Positions 26,626 to 36,073 of a stretch of DNA of 64,000 nt are shown here, piece after piece (the stretch's first letter is position 1; each line of letters starts with the position of its first letter). This DNA comes from Acinetobacter modestus (GTDB lineage Bacteria > Pseudomonadota > Gammaproteobacteria > Pseudomonadales > Moraxellaceae), in the NCBI RefSeq assembly GCF_014636095.1, contig NZ_BMDV01000001.1, positions 124,001-188,000 on the forward strand. The letters run 5' to 3'. A program made the position numbers and the translations under genes. Under the pieces are notes generated by a model. That model was not told the DNA's origin. It saw only the letters and a program-made list of their open reading frames with translations, and ran no database searches.

Positions 26626-26652
26626 TGTGTAACAAGCATAGGAAATAACTTA

Positions 26653-27117
26653 ATGCCTAAAAAATATGCGCGTTTTTTACCTACATCAGAAACATTTAAC
26701 TTAGAAGACTTTCCTTATTTCTGGATTTCTCAAGTAAATGCACAGTACGTTCAAAATATCGATAACGTACTTAAGAAGTATGGTTTAGACAACTCTCGCC
26801 GTCGTATTTTAATTGCATTGAATGTCAAACCACATGCAAGCGTGTCTGAACTTTCAGACATGGTGATTTCTAAAATGTCTACCACCACCAAGATCGTATA
26901 TCGCCTTAAAGATGAGGGATATATTGAAACTTATTCATGTAAAGAAGATGGTCGTATTACCCGCGTTTATCTTACTGATAAGGGTACAGAAATGATCACT
27001 AAAATTAATGATCTAACCTCTGTAATATTAGAGCAATCATTTGATGGATTAACGCCGTTGCAAATCGAAAAGACGATGGAAATTTTAAAACATATGTTTA
27101 AAAATCTTGCTCGTTGA
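26653..27117 (+). CDS. MarR-family transcriptional regulator
   Basis: A 154-residue winged helix-turn-helix protein. The recognition region is HASVSELSDMVISKMSTTTK followed by the wing IETYSCKEDGRITRVYLTDKG, the MarR pattern (D.R...V.LT..G). Long N- and C-terminal helices provide the dimer interface. The ligand and regulon are unknown. The gene is alone, preceded by an unusually long AT-rich region and followed by a bidirectional terminator, which suggests that regulation lies mainly upstream. Confidence 0.9.
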   Translation: MPKKYARFLPTSETFNLEDFPYFWISQVNAQYVQNIDNVLKKYGLDNSRRRILIALNVKPHASVSELSDMVISKMSTTTKIVYRLKDEGYIETYSCKEDGRITRVYLTDKGTEMITKINDLTSVILEQSFDGLTPLQIEKTMEILKHMFKNLAR

Positions 27118-27131
27118 TTAATAAAATATAT

Positions 27132-27159
27132 AAAAAGGTTTCTTTTTAGAAACCTTTTT
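27132..27159. terminator. Terminator between the MarR-like gene and the SRAP gene
   Basis: 11-bp stem AAAAAGGTTTC / GAAACCTTTTT with a 6-nt loop, between convergent genes. Confidence 0.85.
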
Positions 27160-27162
27160 TAT

Positions 27163-27831
27163 TTAGAAAAGATCAAACATATTTAACTGAGGTGTTTGTT
27201 TTGCTATTTTTGCCTTAGGTACATGTGAACATTCAAACTCTTCAACTGGAAACCCTTGCATAAATTGAATCATTTGATGTGGTTGTTTTAAACTCAGCCA
27301 ATCATCAAGACGATCATGGGGAATGATGACAACTGATCTTTTTATATCGCCAGGTTCATGAAATTCTTTCATCATCGGATGGTCGACCGCGTCCATTGTG
27401 AGCATCGCTGCTGAACGAATAATTTGATTATTGATTTTACAAATTTCATAAAGTGCAGCAATAAAAAAGGCTCTGCCATCTTTACGCCGTACACCCCATC
27501 GTTGAGGTTTATTTTCAATATATTTACTTTCATAAAACTCAGTGACTGGAATTACACCGAACTTGCATTTATAAGCTGCCTCCTGAAAGCTTGGTTTCTC
27601 AAAAATGGTCTCATGTCTAGCATTATAAGCACGCTTAGAGCTGTTAATATCCTCGGCCCATTTCGGCACTAAACCAAATAATACTTCTCGCCACTCCAAT
27701 CCATGTTCAGATTTAAATAATAATGGTGTTTTATAACTTGGATACACCTCATCAGTATAGTCAAAAGGAATAAGCGGAAGCTCTAGTTGCTTTAATTGTT
27801 CTAATGTTATGGGTTTGTAGTTAGCGCACAT
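27163..27831 (-). CDS. SOS response-associated peptidase (SRAP; YedK/HMCES-like)
   Basis: A 222-residue SRAP-domain protein. Family members crosslink through Cys2 to abasic sites in single-stranded DNA and shield them. Visible are Met1-Cys2 (MCANYKP), the Asn of AYNARHET, the Glu of VTEFYESK and a His in EFHEPGDIKRS. The usual FYEW and H.RMP segments are altered here (FYES; FHEPGDIKR), so this is a divergent branch. No lexA-like box is evident upstream, and the next gene in the same direction has its own terminator. Confidence 0.83.
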   Translation of the reverse strand: MCANYKPITLEQLKQLELPLIPFDYTDEVYPSYKTPLLFKSEHGLEWREVLFGLVPKWAEDINSSKRAYNARHETIFEKPSFQEAAYKCKFGVIPVTEFYESKYIENKPQRWGVRRKDGRAFFIAALYEICKINNQIIRSAAMLTMDAVDHPMMKEFHEPGDIKRSVVIIPHDRLDDWLSLKQPHQMIQFMQGFPVEEFECSHVPKAKIAKQTPQLNMFDLF

Positions 27832-27860
27832 CGTTTATTTAACCTTCACCATTTGAACAA

Positions 27861-27896
27861 AATTAAAAAAGGAGGTAGAAACCTCCTTTTTTAATT
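27861..27896 (-). terminator. Terminator of the 2OG-Fe(II) oxygenase gene
   Basis: Perfect 16-bp stem AATTAAAAAAGGAGGT / ACCTCCTTTTTTAATT with AGAA loop. Confidence 0.9.
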
Positions 27897-27904
27897 TGCA
27901 AAAA

Positions 27905-28525
27905 TCACCCAAATATTTTTTTCATTTTTGCACTTAAACCATGCACAAAACGATGTTTTGCATTAGCTTTATCGCTGGTTAAAAAGTTAATTTGAATCGA
28001 TTGGCGTTGACCTTCATATGGTACATATCCATGCCAACCATTATCAGTCACTTTAAAGGCAACTAATGTGCCTGGACCAGCATTAATCTCTTCAACATAG
28101 TCATCCATATTTTTTTCGTCATTTAAGATGCGTAAACGACCTGTCGGTGCATCCCATGATTCGTTTAAATAAATTAAGATAGTCAACAACTTAGTTTTAG
28201 AGTCCGAATGAATCCGACCATCTTTTTGACGTGAGTAACCACGTAAAGTGATCATCATAGGATGCTCCATCACATCGACGTCAAATTTTTCTGTAAGGAT
28301 TTGGCGGAATTCTTTGGTATCCAATGATTTTAAAAAGCGATCAAAATTAGGTTTAATTTCAACATCTTCAAGATTATAACTGCCCCCTTGTTCAATTTTT
28401 GGGAAGTCTTGGATTACAGCCTTTACTTCACTATCGATAATCGAATTTTCAACTATAAAATAAGGATATGGCGAAGTCGAAACTTGGGCTTGTTTTAAAG
28501 CATCTAATTTTAAAATTTGTGACAT
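27905..28525 (-). CDS. 2OG-Fe(II) dioxygenase, prolyl-hydroxylase-like
   Basis: A 206-residue protein with the double-stranded beta-helix motif order of 2-oxoglutarate oxygenases: HSD (iron ligands His and Asp) in GRIHSDSKTK, the distal His in NGWHGY, and the 2OG-binding Arg in EGQRQSIQIN. Most like prolyl 4-hydroxylase-type or small-molecule (sugar/peptide) hydroxylases; the substrate is unknown. It is a single-gene unit. Confidence 0.82.
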   Translation of the reverse strand: MSQILKLDALKQAQVSTSPYPYFIVENSIIDSEVKAVIQDFPKIEQGGSYNLEDVEIKPNFDRFLKSLDTKEFRQILTEKFDVDVMEHPMMITLRGYSRQKDGRIHSDSKTKLLTILIYLNESWDAPTGRLRILNDEKNMDDYVEEINAGPGTLVAFKVTDNGWHGYVPYEGQRQSIQINFLTSDKANAKHRFVHGLSAKMKKIFG

Positions 28526-28642
28526 CCTTATGATTCTACTAACTGATCAAACTACAAGAATTATAGCAAAAAATTAAGCAGTATGATGCGTAATCCTATT
28601 TTAGATCAGCCTTATCACATTACTTTTAACTAATATTAAAGA

Positions 28643-28672
28643 AATAAAAAGCCTCCGAAGAGGCTTTTTATT
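28643..28672 (-). terminator. Terminator of glcB
   Basis: 13-bp stem AATAAAAAGCCTC / GAGGCTTTTTATT with CGAA tetraloop, 11 bp after the glcB stop. Confidence 0.9.
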
Positions 28673-28682
28673 TTAGATGGAA

Positions 28683-30845
28683 TTAATCACCTGTATAACC
28701 TTTAAGTTTTAAACGTGCAGCGTGTAACAATGGCTCTGTATAACCAGATGGTTGCTCAGCACCTTTGAAGATCAAATCAGCAGCAGCTTGGAATGCGATA
28801 CCATCAAAATTTGGTGCCATCGGTGTATAAAGTGGATCATTGGCATTTTGCTGATCAACAATCACAGCCATACGTTTAAGCACTTCTTCAACTTGTTCTT
28901 TCATTACGATACCATGACGCAACCAGTTTGCAACATGCTGAGAAGAAATACGTAAAGTTGCACGATCTTCCATTAAACCAACGTTGTTGATGTCTGGAAC
29001 TTTAGAACAACCTACACCTAGATCAACCCAACGTACAACATAACCCAAGATACCTTGACAGTTATTTTCAAGTTCGTTATTCAACTCTTCAGCAGTCCAG
29101 TTTGTTTCTGGTGCAAAAGGAGGCGTTAACAAATCATCTAAAGTCAACATATCTTCAGCAGCCAATTCGTCTTGACGTGCTTTTACATTGATTTGATGAT
29201 AATGCATTGCGTGAAGTACAGCACCTGTTGGTGATGGAACCCATGCACAAGAAGCACCCGCATTTGGATGAGCTGTCTTAGTCGCCAACATATCTTTCAT
29301 GCTATCTGGTTTTGGCCACATGCCTTTACCAATTTGCGCTTTACCTTGTAAACCACAAGCCAAACCAATTGCAACGTTACGATTTTCGTAAGAAGCAATC
29401 CATTTCTGAGCTTTAACAGCTTCTTTACGTACCATTGGCGCAGCTTCCATAGACGTATGGATTTCATCACCCGTACGATCCATGAAACCGGTGTTAATGA
29501 AAATCGTACGGTCTTTTGCAGCAGCAATACAGTTTTTCAAATTAACTGAAGTACGACGTTCTTCATCCATGATACCAATTTTGAGAGTTTTTGCAGGTAA
29601 ACCGAGTGCTTGTTCTGCACGCTCAAATAACTCAACTGCAAATGCCACTTCTTCTGGACCATGCATTTTTGGTTTAACGATATACATAGAACCTTTACGA
29701 GAGTTCTTGTTTTCGTTTTCGCCACGAATATCTGCAATTGTAAGTAATGGAGTAACTAATGCATCCATAATACCTTCAAATACTTCTTGACCTTCTACAA
29801 GGATCGCAGGGTTAGTCATTAAATGACCAACGTTACGAAGAAGCATTAATGAACGACCATGTAGCGTTGTAGTACCGCCAATTAAGTTCTGAACTGTACG
29901 ATCTTTATTTAATGCACGAGTAATAGTTTTACCATTTTTCTCGATTGACTCTTGCAAGTCACCTTTCATTAAACCTAACCAGTTACGATAGCCTTCAACT
30001 TTTTCTTCTGCATCAACAGCTGCAACAGAATCTTCTAAATCTTGGATCGTTGTAATAGCAGCTTCTAGAGTTAAATCTTTAACGCCAGCCGCATCAGTTT
30101 TACCAATTGGGCTATTTGCATCGATATCGATAATAACGTGCAAACCATTATTTAATAAAACGATTTCAGTTGGGTTTGCAGCATCGCCATTAAAGCCAAC
30201 AAATTGAGCTTCATGAGCCAAAGAAGTTGTTGAACCATCTTTTAAAGTCACAACTAAACGATTGTGATCAACTGCATATTTAGTTGCATCGGCATGAGAG
30301 CCTTGAGCAAGTGTGAATGTTTGATTAAGGAAATCTTTAGCGAAAGCAATTACCTTATCGCCACGGACTGGGTTATAGCCTTTACCTTTCTCTGCACCAT
30401 TTTCTTCAGAAATTACATCTGTACCGTAAAGTGCATCGTATAATGAACCCCAACGTGCATTCGCAGCATTTAAGCAATAGCGTGCGTTACGTACTGGTAC
30501 AACAAGCTGAGGACCAGCTAATAATGCAATTTCTTCGTCTACATTTTCAGTCGTTACTTGGAAATCAGCAACTTCTGGTACTAAGTAACCAATCTCAGTT
30601 AAAAATGCTTTATACGCATTTAACTCAAATTCATTATTATGATGCCATTCATCAATCTTAGCTTGAATTTCATCACGCTTAGCTAATAGTGCTTTATTCT
30701 TTGGGCTAAGATCGACAACGACTTGCTCGAAATTTTTCCAGTAAGTTTCACTGTCTAAACCAGAGCCTGGTAAAGCTTCATTTTCGATGAAATCGTAAAG
30801 TTCTTTAGCAATCGCTAGCTTGCCTTGTTGAATACGTACAGTCAT
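28683..30845 (-). CDS. glcB: Malate synthase G
   Basis: Condenses glyoxylate with acetyl-CoA to malate in the glyoxylate cycle or glycolate use. The 720 residues match the monomeric G isoform. Diagnostic stretches are the acetyl-CoA/glyoxylate pocket around [25 protein letters not shown], and [18 protein letters not shown]. Aldehyde-site Arg in [11 protein letters not shown] is present. It stands alone; aceA is not nearby. The upstream 285 bp is AT-rich with no obvious operator. Confidence 0.97.
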   Translation of the reverse strand: MTVRIQQGKLAIAKELYDFIENEALPGSGLDSETYWKNFEQVVVDLSPKNKALLAKRDEIQAKIDEWHHNNEFELNAYKAFLTEIGYLVPEVADFQVTTENVDEEIALLAGPQLVVPVRNARYCLNAANARWGSLYDALYGTDVISEENGAEKGKGYNPVRGDKVIAFAKDFLNQTFTLAQGSHADATKYAVDHNRLVVTLKDGSTTSLAHEAQFVGFNGDAANPTEIVLLNNGLHVIIDIDANSPIGKTDAAGVKDLTLEAAITTIQDLEDSVAAVDAEEKVEGYRNWLGLMKGDLQESIEKNGKTITRALNKDRTVQNLIGGTTTLHGRSLMLLRNVGHLMTNPAILVEGQEVFEGIMDALVTPLLTIADIRGENENKNSRKGSMYIVKPKMHGPEEVAFAVELFERAEQALGLPAKTLKIGIMDEERRTSVNLKNCIAAAKDRTIFINTGFMDRTGDEIHTSMEAAPMVRKEAVKAQKWIASYENRNVAIGLACGLQGKAQIGKGMWPKPDSMKDMLATKTAHPNAGASCAWVPSPTGAVLHAMHYHQINVKARQDELAAEDMLTLDDLLTPPFAPETNWTAEELNNELENNCQGILGYVVRWVDLGVGCSKVPDINNVGLMEDRATLRISSQHVANWLRHGIVMKEQVEEVLKRMAVIVDQQNANDPLYTPMAPNFDGIAFQAAADLIFKGAEQPSGYTEPLLHAARLKLKGYTGD

Positions 30846-31096
30846 TGTCTTTCCTGATGATGCTAACTTTTTATAACAAGAAACCTAGTATACCGATTTA
30901 TACTAGCCTGAATAGTAATATCACATTGCTAAATAGTAAGCATTTTCTTAGTTTAAGTATTGACAAATATAATTTTTATAAACACCAAAACCAAGTTTGG
31001 ATCTAGCTACTTCTATTCTGCGACATACTCACTTTTTAAAACTCATTTAGTTATAACAAAATTCAATTAAGAATAAAGCTTTCTCTATATGAATTT

Positions 31097-31125
31097 ATAA
31101 AAAAGGCATTCCTGAGAATGCCTTT
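31097..31125 (-). terminator. Terminator of zapE
   Basis: 10-bp stem AAAGGCATTC / GAATGCCTTT with a 4-nt loop and T-run on the minus strand. Confidence 0.85.
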
Positions 31126-31130
31126 ATAAT

Positions 31131-32276
31131 TTATGAAGTTTTTGAAACCTGAATTTGACGATGCTCTGAATGCAGATAATCATCGGATTGCATTTCTAAT
31201 AAACGTGAACGTGTTCGTTCAATTTCAAATGCTAATTTCTCACCTTCATAAAGATCAATAATTGAATCTTCTGAAGTTAAAAGTAATTTCACGCCACGAT
31301 CATAAAACTCATCCACTAAATAAATAAAGCGACGGGTTCCTTCTGAGAGAAAATCAGTTAAATGTGGCACATTACTTACCAGTACTGTATTGTAAATATT
31401 AGCAATTTCAATGAAGTCAGCTGGACTACGTGGTTTAAAACATAACTCAGAGAATTCACACCACAATACATCTTCTGTATGCCCAAGCGTTTCTACAATA
31501 CGATTGTTAATCATGATAGGTGTATTAGAGAGCGTTTGGGTGTGTGTGAGCGCTTGAAAACGTTCATACATCCATGCTTGAGCATCATTACTCAATGGAT
31601 GCTTGAATAATTGAGCCTGCTTTAAAACACGCAAACGATAATCGACACCAGCATCTACATTCAGAACCGTACAGTTTTTCTGAACCAATTCAATTGTTGG
31701 CATAAAACGATCACGATGAATACCATTTTTATAGAGACCTTCTGGTGCAATGTTAGAAGTCGCAATAAGGGTAATTCCACGTTCAAATAGCTTCTGGAAC
31801 AAATCACTTAAAATCATTGCATCAGTGACATTCGATACAAAGAATTCATCAAAACAAATAACAACCGCATTTTTATAAATTTGATCCGCAACAGAATCCA
31901 AAGGATTACGTTGACCAGAAAGCTTATTCAACTCTTTATGGACATGTTGCATAAAATGGTGAAAATGCATGCGTGTTTTGCGGCGAAATGGAACTGATTC
32001 ATAAAATTGATCCATCAACCATGTTTTCCCACGCCCTACGCCACCCCACATATATACCCCTTTTGGATAGGTTTGACGACGGAAACGTCTAAACGCTTTC
32101 TTTGAGGCTTTATAACGAGTAAGCAACTCTTTCCATACTCGATCTAACTCTTGCACTGCCTGAGCTTGAGCTTCATCTGGCATGAATTGACCTGATTCGA
32201 TTGCTTGAGCATAACGCTCCGCAGGTGAGATCGGCATAAATGAAGTGCTATGTGAGTCTGGTTTAGAATTTAACAT
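31131..32276 (-). CDS. zapE: AFG1-family ATPase ZapE
   Basis: A 381-residue P-loop ATPase. Walker A is GGVGRGKTWLMDQFY and a Walker B-like strand is AVVICFDEFFVSNVTD; RFIYLVDEFYDRGVKL lies in the C-terminal part. E. coli ZapE associates with the Z-ring during late division and under stress; mitochondrial AFG1 acts in respiratory quality control. The product is about as long as E. coli ZapE. It is monocistronic. Confidence 0.92.
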   Translation of the reverse strand: MLNSKPDSHSTSFMPISPAERYAQAIESGQFMPDEAQAQAVQELDRVWKELLTRYKASKKAFRRFRRQTYPKGVYMWGGVGRGKTWLMDQFYESVPFRRKTRMHFHHFMQHVHKELNKLSGQRNPLDSVADQIYKNAVVICFDEFFVSNVTDAMILSDLFQKLFERGITLIATSNIAPEGLYKNGIHRDRFMPTIELVQKNCTVLNVDAGVDYRLRVLKQAQLFKHPLSNDAQAWMYERFQALTHTQTLSNTPIMINNRIVETLGHTEDVLWCEFSELCFKPRSPADFIEIANIYNTVLVSNVPHLTDFLSEGTRRFIYLVDEFYDRGVKLLLTSEDSIIDLYEGEKLAFEIERTRSRLLEMQSDDYLHSEHRQIQVSKTS

Positions 32277-32396
32277 AAGGTGTTATTACAATTTTAATTG
32301 GTGAAAATTATATCGAACATTAAGTCCAAAGGCATTAGATTTTAGGCTTAATTATCATGGAGTTTAAACATCATAATGTACCATTTTTTAATCATT

Positions 32397-33416
32397 TTAA
32401 TGTTTACGATTATATTGTCTTGGACTTTGACCAAACCATCGTTTAAACGCATGATTAAATGCAGCAGGTTCAGAATAACCTAACATTTCCGCAACTTGCT
32501 CAATTGAATACGCACTATTTTCAATAAACTTTAATGCTTTCTGCTTAATGAGCCTTTCGCGTATTTCCTTATAACTTGTTTGCATTTGCTGCAATTTATG
32601 CCTCAAGGTTCTCTCTGGGATATTTAAAGCACAGGCTGTTTCAAACATGGTGGGCATGACGCCATTCTGCATCTCTAAATACCCTTCCACATATTCAACA
32701 ATCGTCAGCTTTTCCTGAGTGCTTCTTTCCAATTTTTCTAATTCTTGCAAGCATTTATCTTCATAAACACGGTAAGTAAGAGCATCAGCAGATGGTATTT
32801 TTACATTTAAAATATCAGTATTTTCTAGAATAAAAGAGGCATGCTGACATTCAAATTTTACATCTAGACCATAATAGTCTTGATAAGCCCCTATTAACTC
32901 TAATTCTTTAGGTGTTTTAAAAGGTAATTCAATACAAATATTAGGGATTTCAAGCCCCATCATTTTAAAGATATCTTGTAAGAACTTATAAGTTCCTGAG
33001 ATTTCACATTGAGCACGAAATAATCCTAAATGCGTATTTAAATCAATTGGTTGATAATGCAAATGAATGTAATCTTTTTTAATATTTAGCTGTAATGAAC
33101 CAAATAGGTGTGTCAATTGCTGAAATCGCACACCATTTAACAGAGCTTTATGTAAAGTATCGCTTGTAACAAGCAGCATCAAGAATGGGCCATACCCTGC
33201 AAGCGCATAATGTTGACCAATGACTAAGCCTTGTTCAGGAGAAATATCTTGACTAATATACTGTAAAATATCCCATTCAATTTCATCTGGAATAATTGAA
33301 CTCGGATCTAAAGCTTCGGCTTGTATTCCCATGTCTGCTAAACGAGCATCAACATCAATGCCCACATGACGCATGCCTTGAATTAAATACATCAATCCGA
33401 GGATAGATCTCTTCAT
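32397..33416 (-). CDS. AraC-family transcriptional regulator
   Basis: A regulator of about 339 residues. The N-terminal ligand-binding domain (about 1-200) is of the type seen in OruR/ArgR-like AraC proteins, and the C-terminal 100 residues hold the two HTHs, with YSIEQVAEMLGYSEPAAFNHAFKRWFGQSPRQYN as the second. The frame extends to a TTG at 33437; ATG at 33416 is taken as the start. It is divergent from the monooxygenase gene with about 155 bp between, so control of that gene is likely. Confidence 0.85.
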   Translation of the reverse strand: MKRSILGLMYLIQGMRHVGIDVDARLADMGIQAEALDPSSIIPDEIEWDILQYISQDISPEQGLVIGQHYALAGYGPFLMLLVTSDTLHKALLNGVRFQQLTHLFGSLQLNIKKDYIHLHYQPIDLNTHLGLFRAQCEISGTYKFLQDIFKMMGLEIPNICIELPFKTPKELELIGAYQDYYGLDVKFECQHASFILENTDILNVKIPSADALTYRVYEDKCLQELEKLERSTQEKLTIVEYVEGYLEMQNGVMPTMFETACALNIPERTLRHKLQQMQTSYKEIRERLIKQKALKFIENSAYSIEQVAEMLGYSEPAAFNHAFKRWFGQSPRQYNRKH

Positions 33417-33571
33417 AATTCCGAATGCAATTCCCAAAACTTTAACGTTGTACTATAAAAATACAAATAAATGAATTGCCGAAATGATCAAGTTTTGCGT
33501 CTATACAATCATATTTAATCTCTACAAAACCTTTAAACTTGCATAAAATTTAGATGTGTAGGGCGTGGACT

Positions 33572-35086
33572 ATGCGTGATGTATCCCAAAATGCTATTCA
33601 AAAAACTAAAGTTGCAATTATTGGTGCAGGTTTTGGTGGTTTAGCAATGTCTATTCGACTATTACAAAGTCAAATGAATGATTTTGTAATTTTAGAAAAA
33701 ACCAATGACGTTGGTGGCACATGGCGTGAAAATCAATACCCAGGGGCAGCCTGTGATGTTCAATCACATATGTATTCACTTTCGTTTGCTCCCAAAACAG
33801 ATTGGTCAAAACGTTACGCTGAAGCTGATGAAATTTTTGAATATATTCAAGATATTACTCAGCAGTATAAATTAAAAGATTATTGCAAATTCAATCATGA
33901 AGTTACTCATGCTGAGTTTGACGAAAATCGTAATGTTTGGTTATTAGATTTTAAAGATCAACCATCCATTGAAGCTCAATTTGTTATTTTTGCTTCTGGT
34001 CCCCTACACGTTCCGCAAATTCCTCACTTAAAAGGAATTGAAAAGTTTAAAGGTAAAGTCTTCCATTCTTCACAATGGGATCATCAATACAGCTTAGAAG
34101 GGAAATCTGTTGCTTCTATTGGTACTGGTGGTAGTGCAATTCAATATATCCCCGAGATTGCACAAGAAGTGAAACAGCTTTATGTATTCCAACGTACTGC
34201 AGCATGGGTCATTCCACGTGATGAACGTAAATATTCACAATTAAGCAAATCTTTATTTAAAGCTTCAAATATTTATCGTCAAATTCATCGTACTCGTTTG
34301 TATTGGACCAACGAATCACGTGTAGTACCTATCGTACAACCACAGATCATGAAATATGGTCAAAAGCTTGCAGAAGCATTTATTCGCTTTCAAGTAAAAG
34401 ACAAAGAACTCGCTAAAAAACTTACACCAGACTTCGTGATGGGTTGTAAGCGTATTTTGATTTCAAATAAGTACTTCCCAACGTTCAACCGTAAAAATGT
34501 TGAATTAATTACTGATGGCGTTCAGGAAATTACAGCTAACGGCATTATTACCAAAGACGGTAAAGAACGCCAAATTGACTGTTTGATTTATGGTACAGGA
34601 TTCATTACTGACCCACGTATTTACTTAAAGCATTTCGATTGTGTTGGTCGTAATGGAATCGAACTTAAGCAAGCTTGGAAAGATGGTGCCGAAAGCTACT
34701 ATGGCGTTACTACGAAAAACTTCCCTAACCTATTCCAACTATTAGGTCCAAATACGATTTTAGGTCATAACTCTGTTATTTTTATGATTGAATCTCAAGT
34801 GAATTATATTTTGCAATTGATTCAAACCGTAGATAAAACAGGTTCTCAAGCTGTTGAGATTAAACAACAGGTACAAGATCAATTTAATGATCGTGTGCAG
34901 AAACAACTTAAAGGAACAGTTTGGCAAGCAGGTGGATGCAGTAGTTGGTATCAAGCAGCCGATGGTAAAAACTTCTCATTATGGCCAACATATACTTGGA
35001 AATATTGGTTAGAAACACGCAAAGTAAATGTCGCTGACTATAATTTTATTCATACGGCAACAAATGCAAAAAACAATGCAGCTTAA
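33572..35086 (+). CDS. Flavin-containing Baeyer-Villiger-type monooxygenase
   Basis: A protein of about 504 residues with an FAD Rossmann motif VAIIGAGFGGLAMS near the N-terminus, an NADPH motif GTGGSAIQYIPEI, and between them FKGKVFHSSQWDH, matching the BVMO fingerprint FxGxxxHxxxW(P/D). It therefore probably oxygenates ketones to esters or lactones, or oxidises hydrocarbons. I chose ATG at 33572 (AGGG upstream) over ATG at 33554. It is divergent from the AraC regulator, which likely controls it, and ends in a strong terminator. Confidence 0.87.
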   Translation: MRDVSQNAIQKTKVAIIGAGFGGLAMSIRLLQSQMNDFVILEKTNDVGGTWRENQYPGAACDVQSHMYSLSFAPKTDWSKRYAEADEIFEYIQDITQQYKLKDYCKFNHEVTHAEFDENRNVWLLDFKDQPSIEAQFVIFASGPLHVPQIPHLKGIEKFKGKVFHSSQWDHQYSLEGKSVASIGTGGSAIQYIPEIAQEVKQLYVFQRTAAWVIPRDERKYSQLSKSLFKASNIYRQIHRTRLYWTNESRVVPIVQPQIMKYGQKLAEAFIRFQVKDKELAKKLTPDFVMGCKRILISNKYFPTFNRKNVELITDGVQEITANGIITKDGKERQIDCLIYGTGFITDPRIYLKHFDCVGRNGIELKQAWKDGAESYYGVTTKNFPNLFQLLGPNTILGHNSVIFMIESQVNYILQLIQTVDKTGSQAVEIKQQVQDQFNDRVQKQLKGTVWQAGGCSSWYQAADGKNFSLWPTYTWKYWLETRKVNVADYNFIHTATNAKNNAA

Positions 35087-35104
35087 TCAATAATTCTTCA
35101 TAAT

Positions 35105-35133
35105 AAGCAGGTTATTCGTAACCTGCTTTTTTT
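35105..35133 (+). terminator. Terminator abutting the lysO start codon
   Basis: 10-bp stem AAGCAGGTTA / TAACCTGCTT with UUCG-type loop, then seven Ts ending directly before the ATG of lysO at 35134. It could end the monooxygenase transcript or attenuate lysO. Confidence 0.85.
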
Positions 35134-36051
35134 ATGCAATCTTTTGTTCTTATCTTTCAAATTTTTATCGCAATAAGCTTAGGCTATTTTCTCGCCCCCA
35201 AACTATCACAGCAAATTAAACAATTTGTATTTAAAATTTTACCCTATTTTTCTTATTTATTATTAATAAGTGTTGCATTTGAACTGGCTCAAGCTTTGAA
35301 TCATATCTCAGATCCAGCAGCAATATTACCACCTGCATTATTAATTGCATTTACTACATCAGTTGGTTCTTTCTTTATCTGTCTAATTACTTACAAACTG
35401 ATTGATCGTCAAAGTATACAAGGAAAAATTTCATTACACCTCTTTATCAATGCACTCAAGAATATCGCTAAAGCATTCCTAGCTTTAGGATTGGGGATTT
35501 TATTGGGAATACTAGTCACTCAATCTAACCTACAAATTGCATTTAATAGTTGGTATTTATTACTCATATTTATCTTTTTGATTGGCGTTGAGCTTGCTTT
35601 TACGCAATTTGATCGTAGTTGGTTAAGTTGGAAAGTACTATTGGTTCCCGCTGCTGCCTTTGTAGGTTCATGCTTAGCAGCAATCGTGAATTATTTAATC
35701 TTATCTAACCACTTTAACTTAAATGAAATAATGGCTTTAGCTCAGGGGTATGGTTGGTACTCAATGTCTGGAATTCTATTCACAGAATTACATTCAGCAC
35801 GACTTGGTGGAATTGCCTTATTAACAGACCTCTTCAGAGAGATTTTCGCTATCCTCCTTATGTACTGCCTCGGTTGGCGTTTTCCACGTTCAGCGATTTC
35901 GAGTGCTGGAGCAACCTCAATGGATGTCACCCTTGCAATGGTTAAACAGTCATGTGGCACGCACTACGTACCACATGCCATGATGAGCGGATTAATTTTA
36001 TCGCTTCTAGCGCCTTTATTAATCAGCCTATTCTTAAATCTCAAGTTCTAA
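35134..36051 (+). CDS. lysO: LysO-family lysine exporter (YbjE/DUF340-like)
   Basis: A 305-residue protein with about eight membrane segments. The C-terminal part has the LysO/DUF340 signature: GYGWYSMSGILFTELHSARLG, then LFREIFAILL and SSAGATSMDVTLAM. E. coli LysO exports L-lysine and toxic analogues such as thialysine. The start ATG is reached directly after a terminator T-run and has no Shine-Dalgarno; no better start is visible. If transcribed from a promoter close to the ATG, the mRNA may be leaderless. Confidence 0.85.
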   Translation: MQSFVLIFQIFIAISLGYFLAPKLSQQIKQFVFKILPYFSYLLLISVAFELAQALNHISDPAAILPPALLIAFTTSVGSFFICLITYKLIDRQSIQGKISLHLFINALKNIAKAFLALGLGILLGILVTQSNLQIAFNSWYLLLIFIFLIGVELAFTQFDRSWLSWKVLLVPAAAFVGSCLAAIVNYLILSNHFNLNEIMALAQGYGWYSMSGILFTELHSARLGGIALLTDLFREIFAILLMYCLGWRFPRSAISSAGATSMDVTLAMVKQSCGTHYVPHAMMSGLILSLLAPLLISLFLNLKF

Positions 36052-36073
36052 GGTATTTATAAACTAAATAGAG

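Larger units (their letters stand above)
25953..26652 (+). other. 700-bp AT-rich intergenic region with RNA-like structure
   Basis: No protein gene is convincing. From left: the hydrolase terminator (25980), a 14-bp palindrome ATTAGTTAACTAAT (26141), three copies of CTACAA(T/A) at 26363, 26379 and 26390 with an inverted copy ATTGTAG at 26582, then several hairpins (26419-26573) and an inverted repeat just before the MarR-like gene. Confidence 0.5.
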
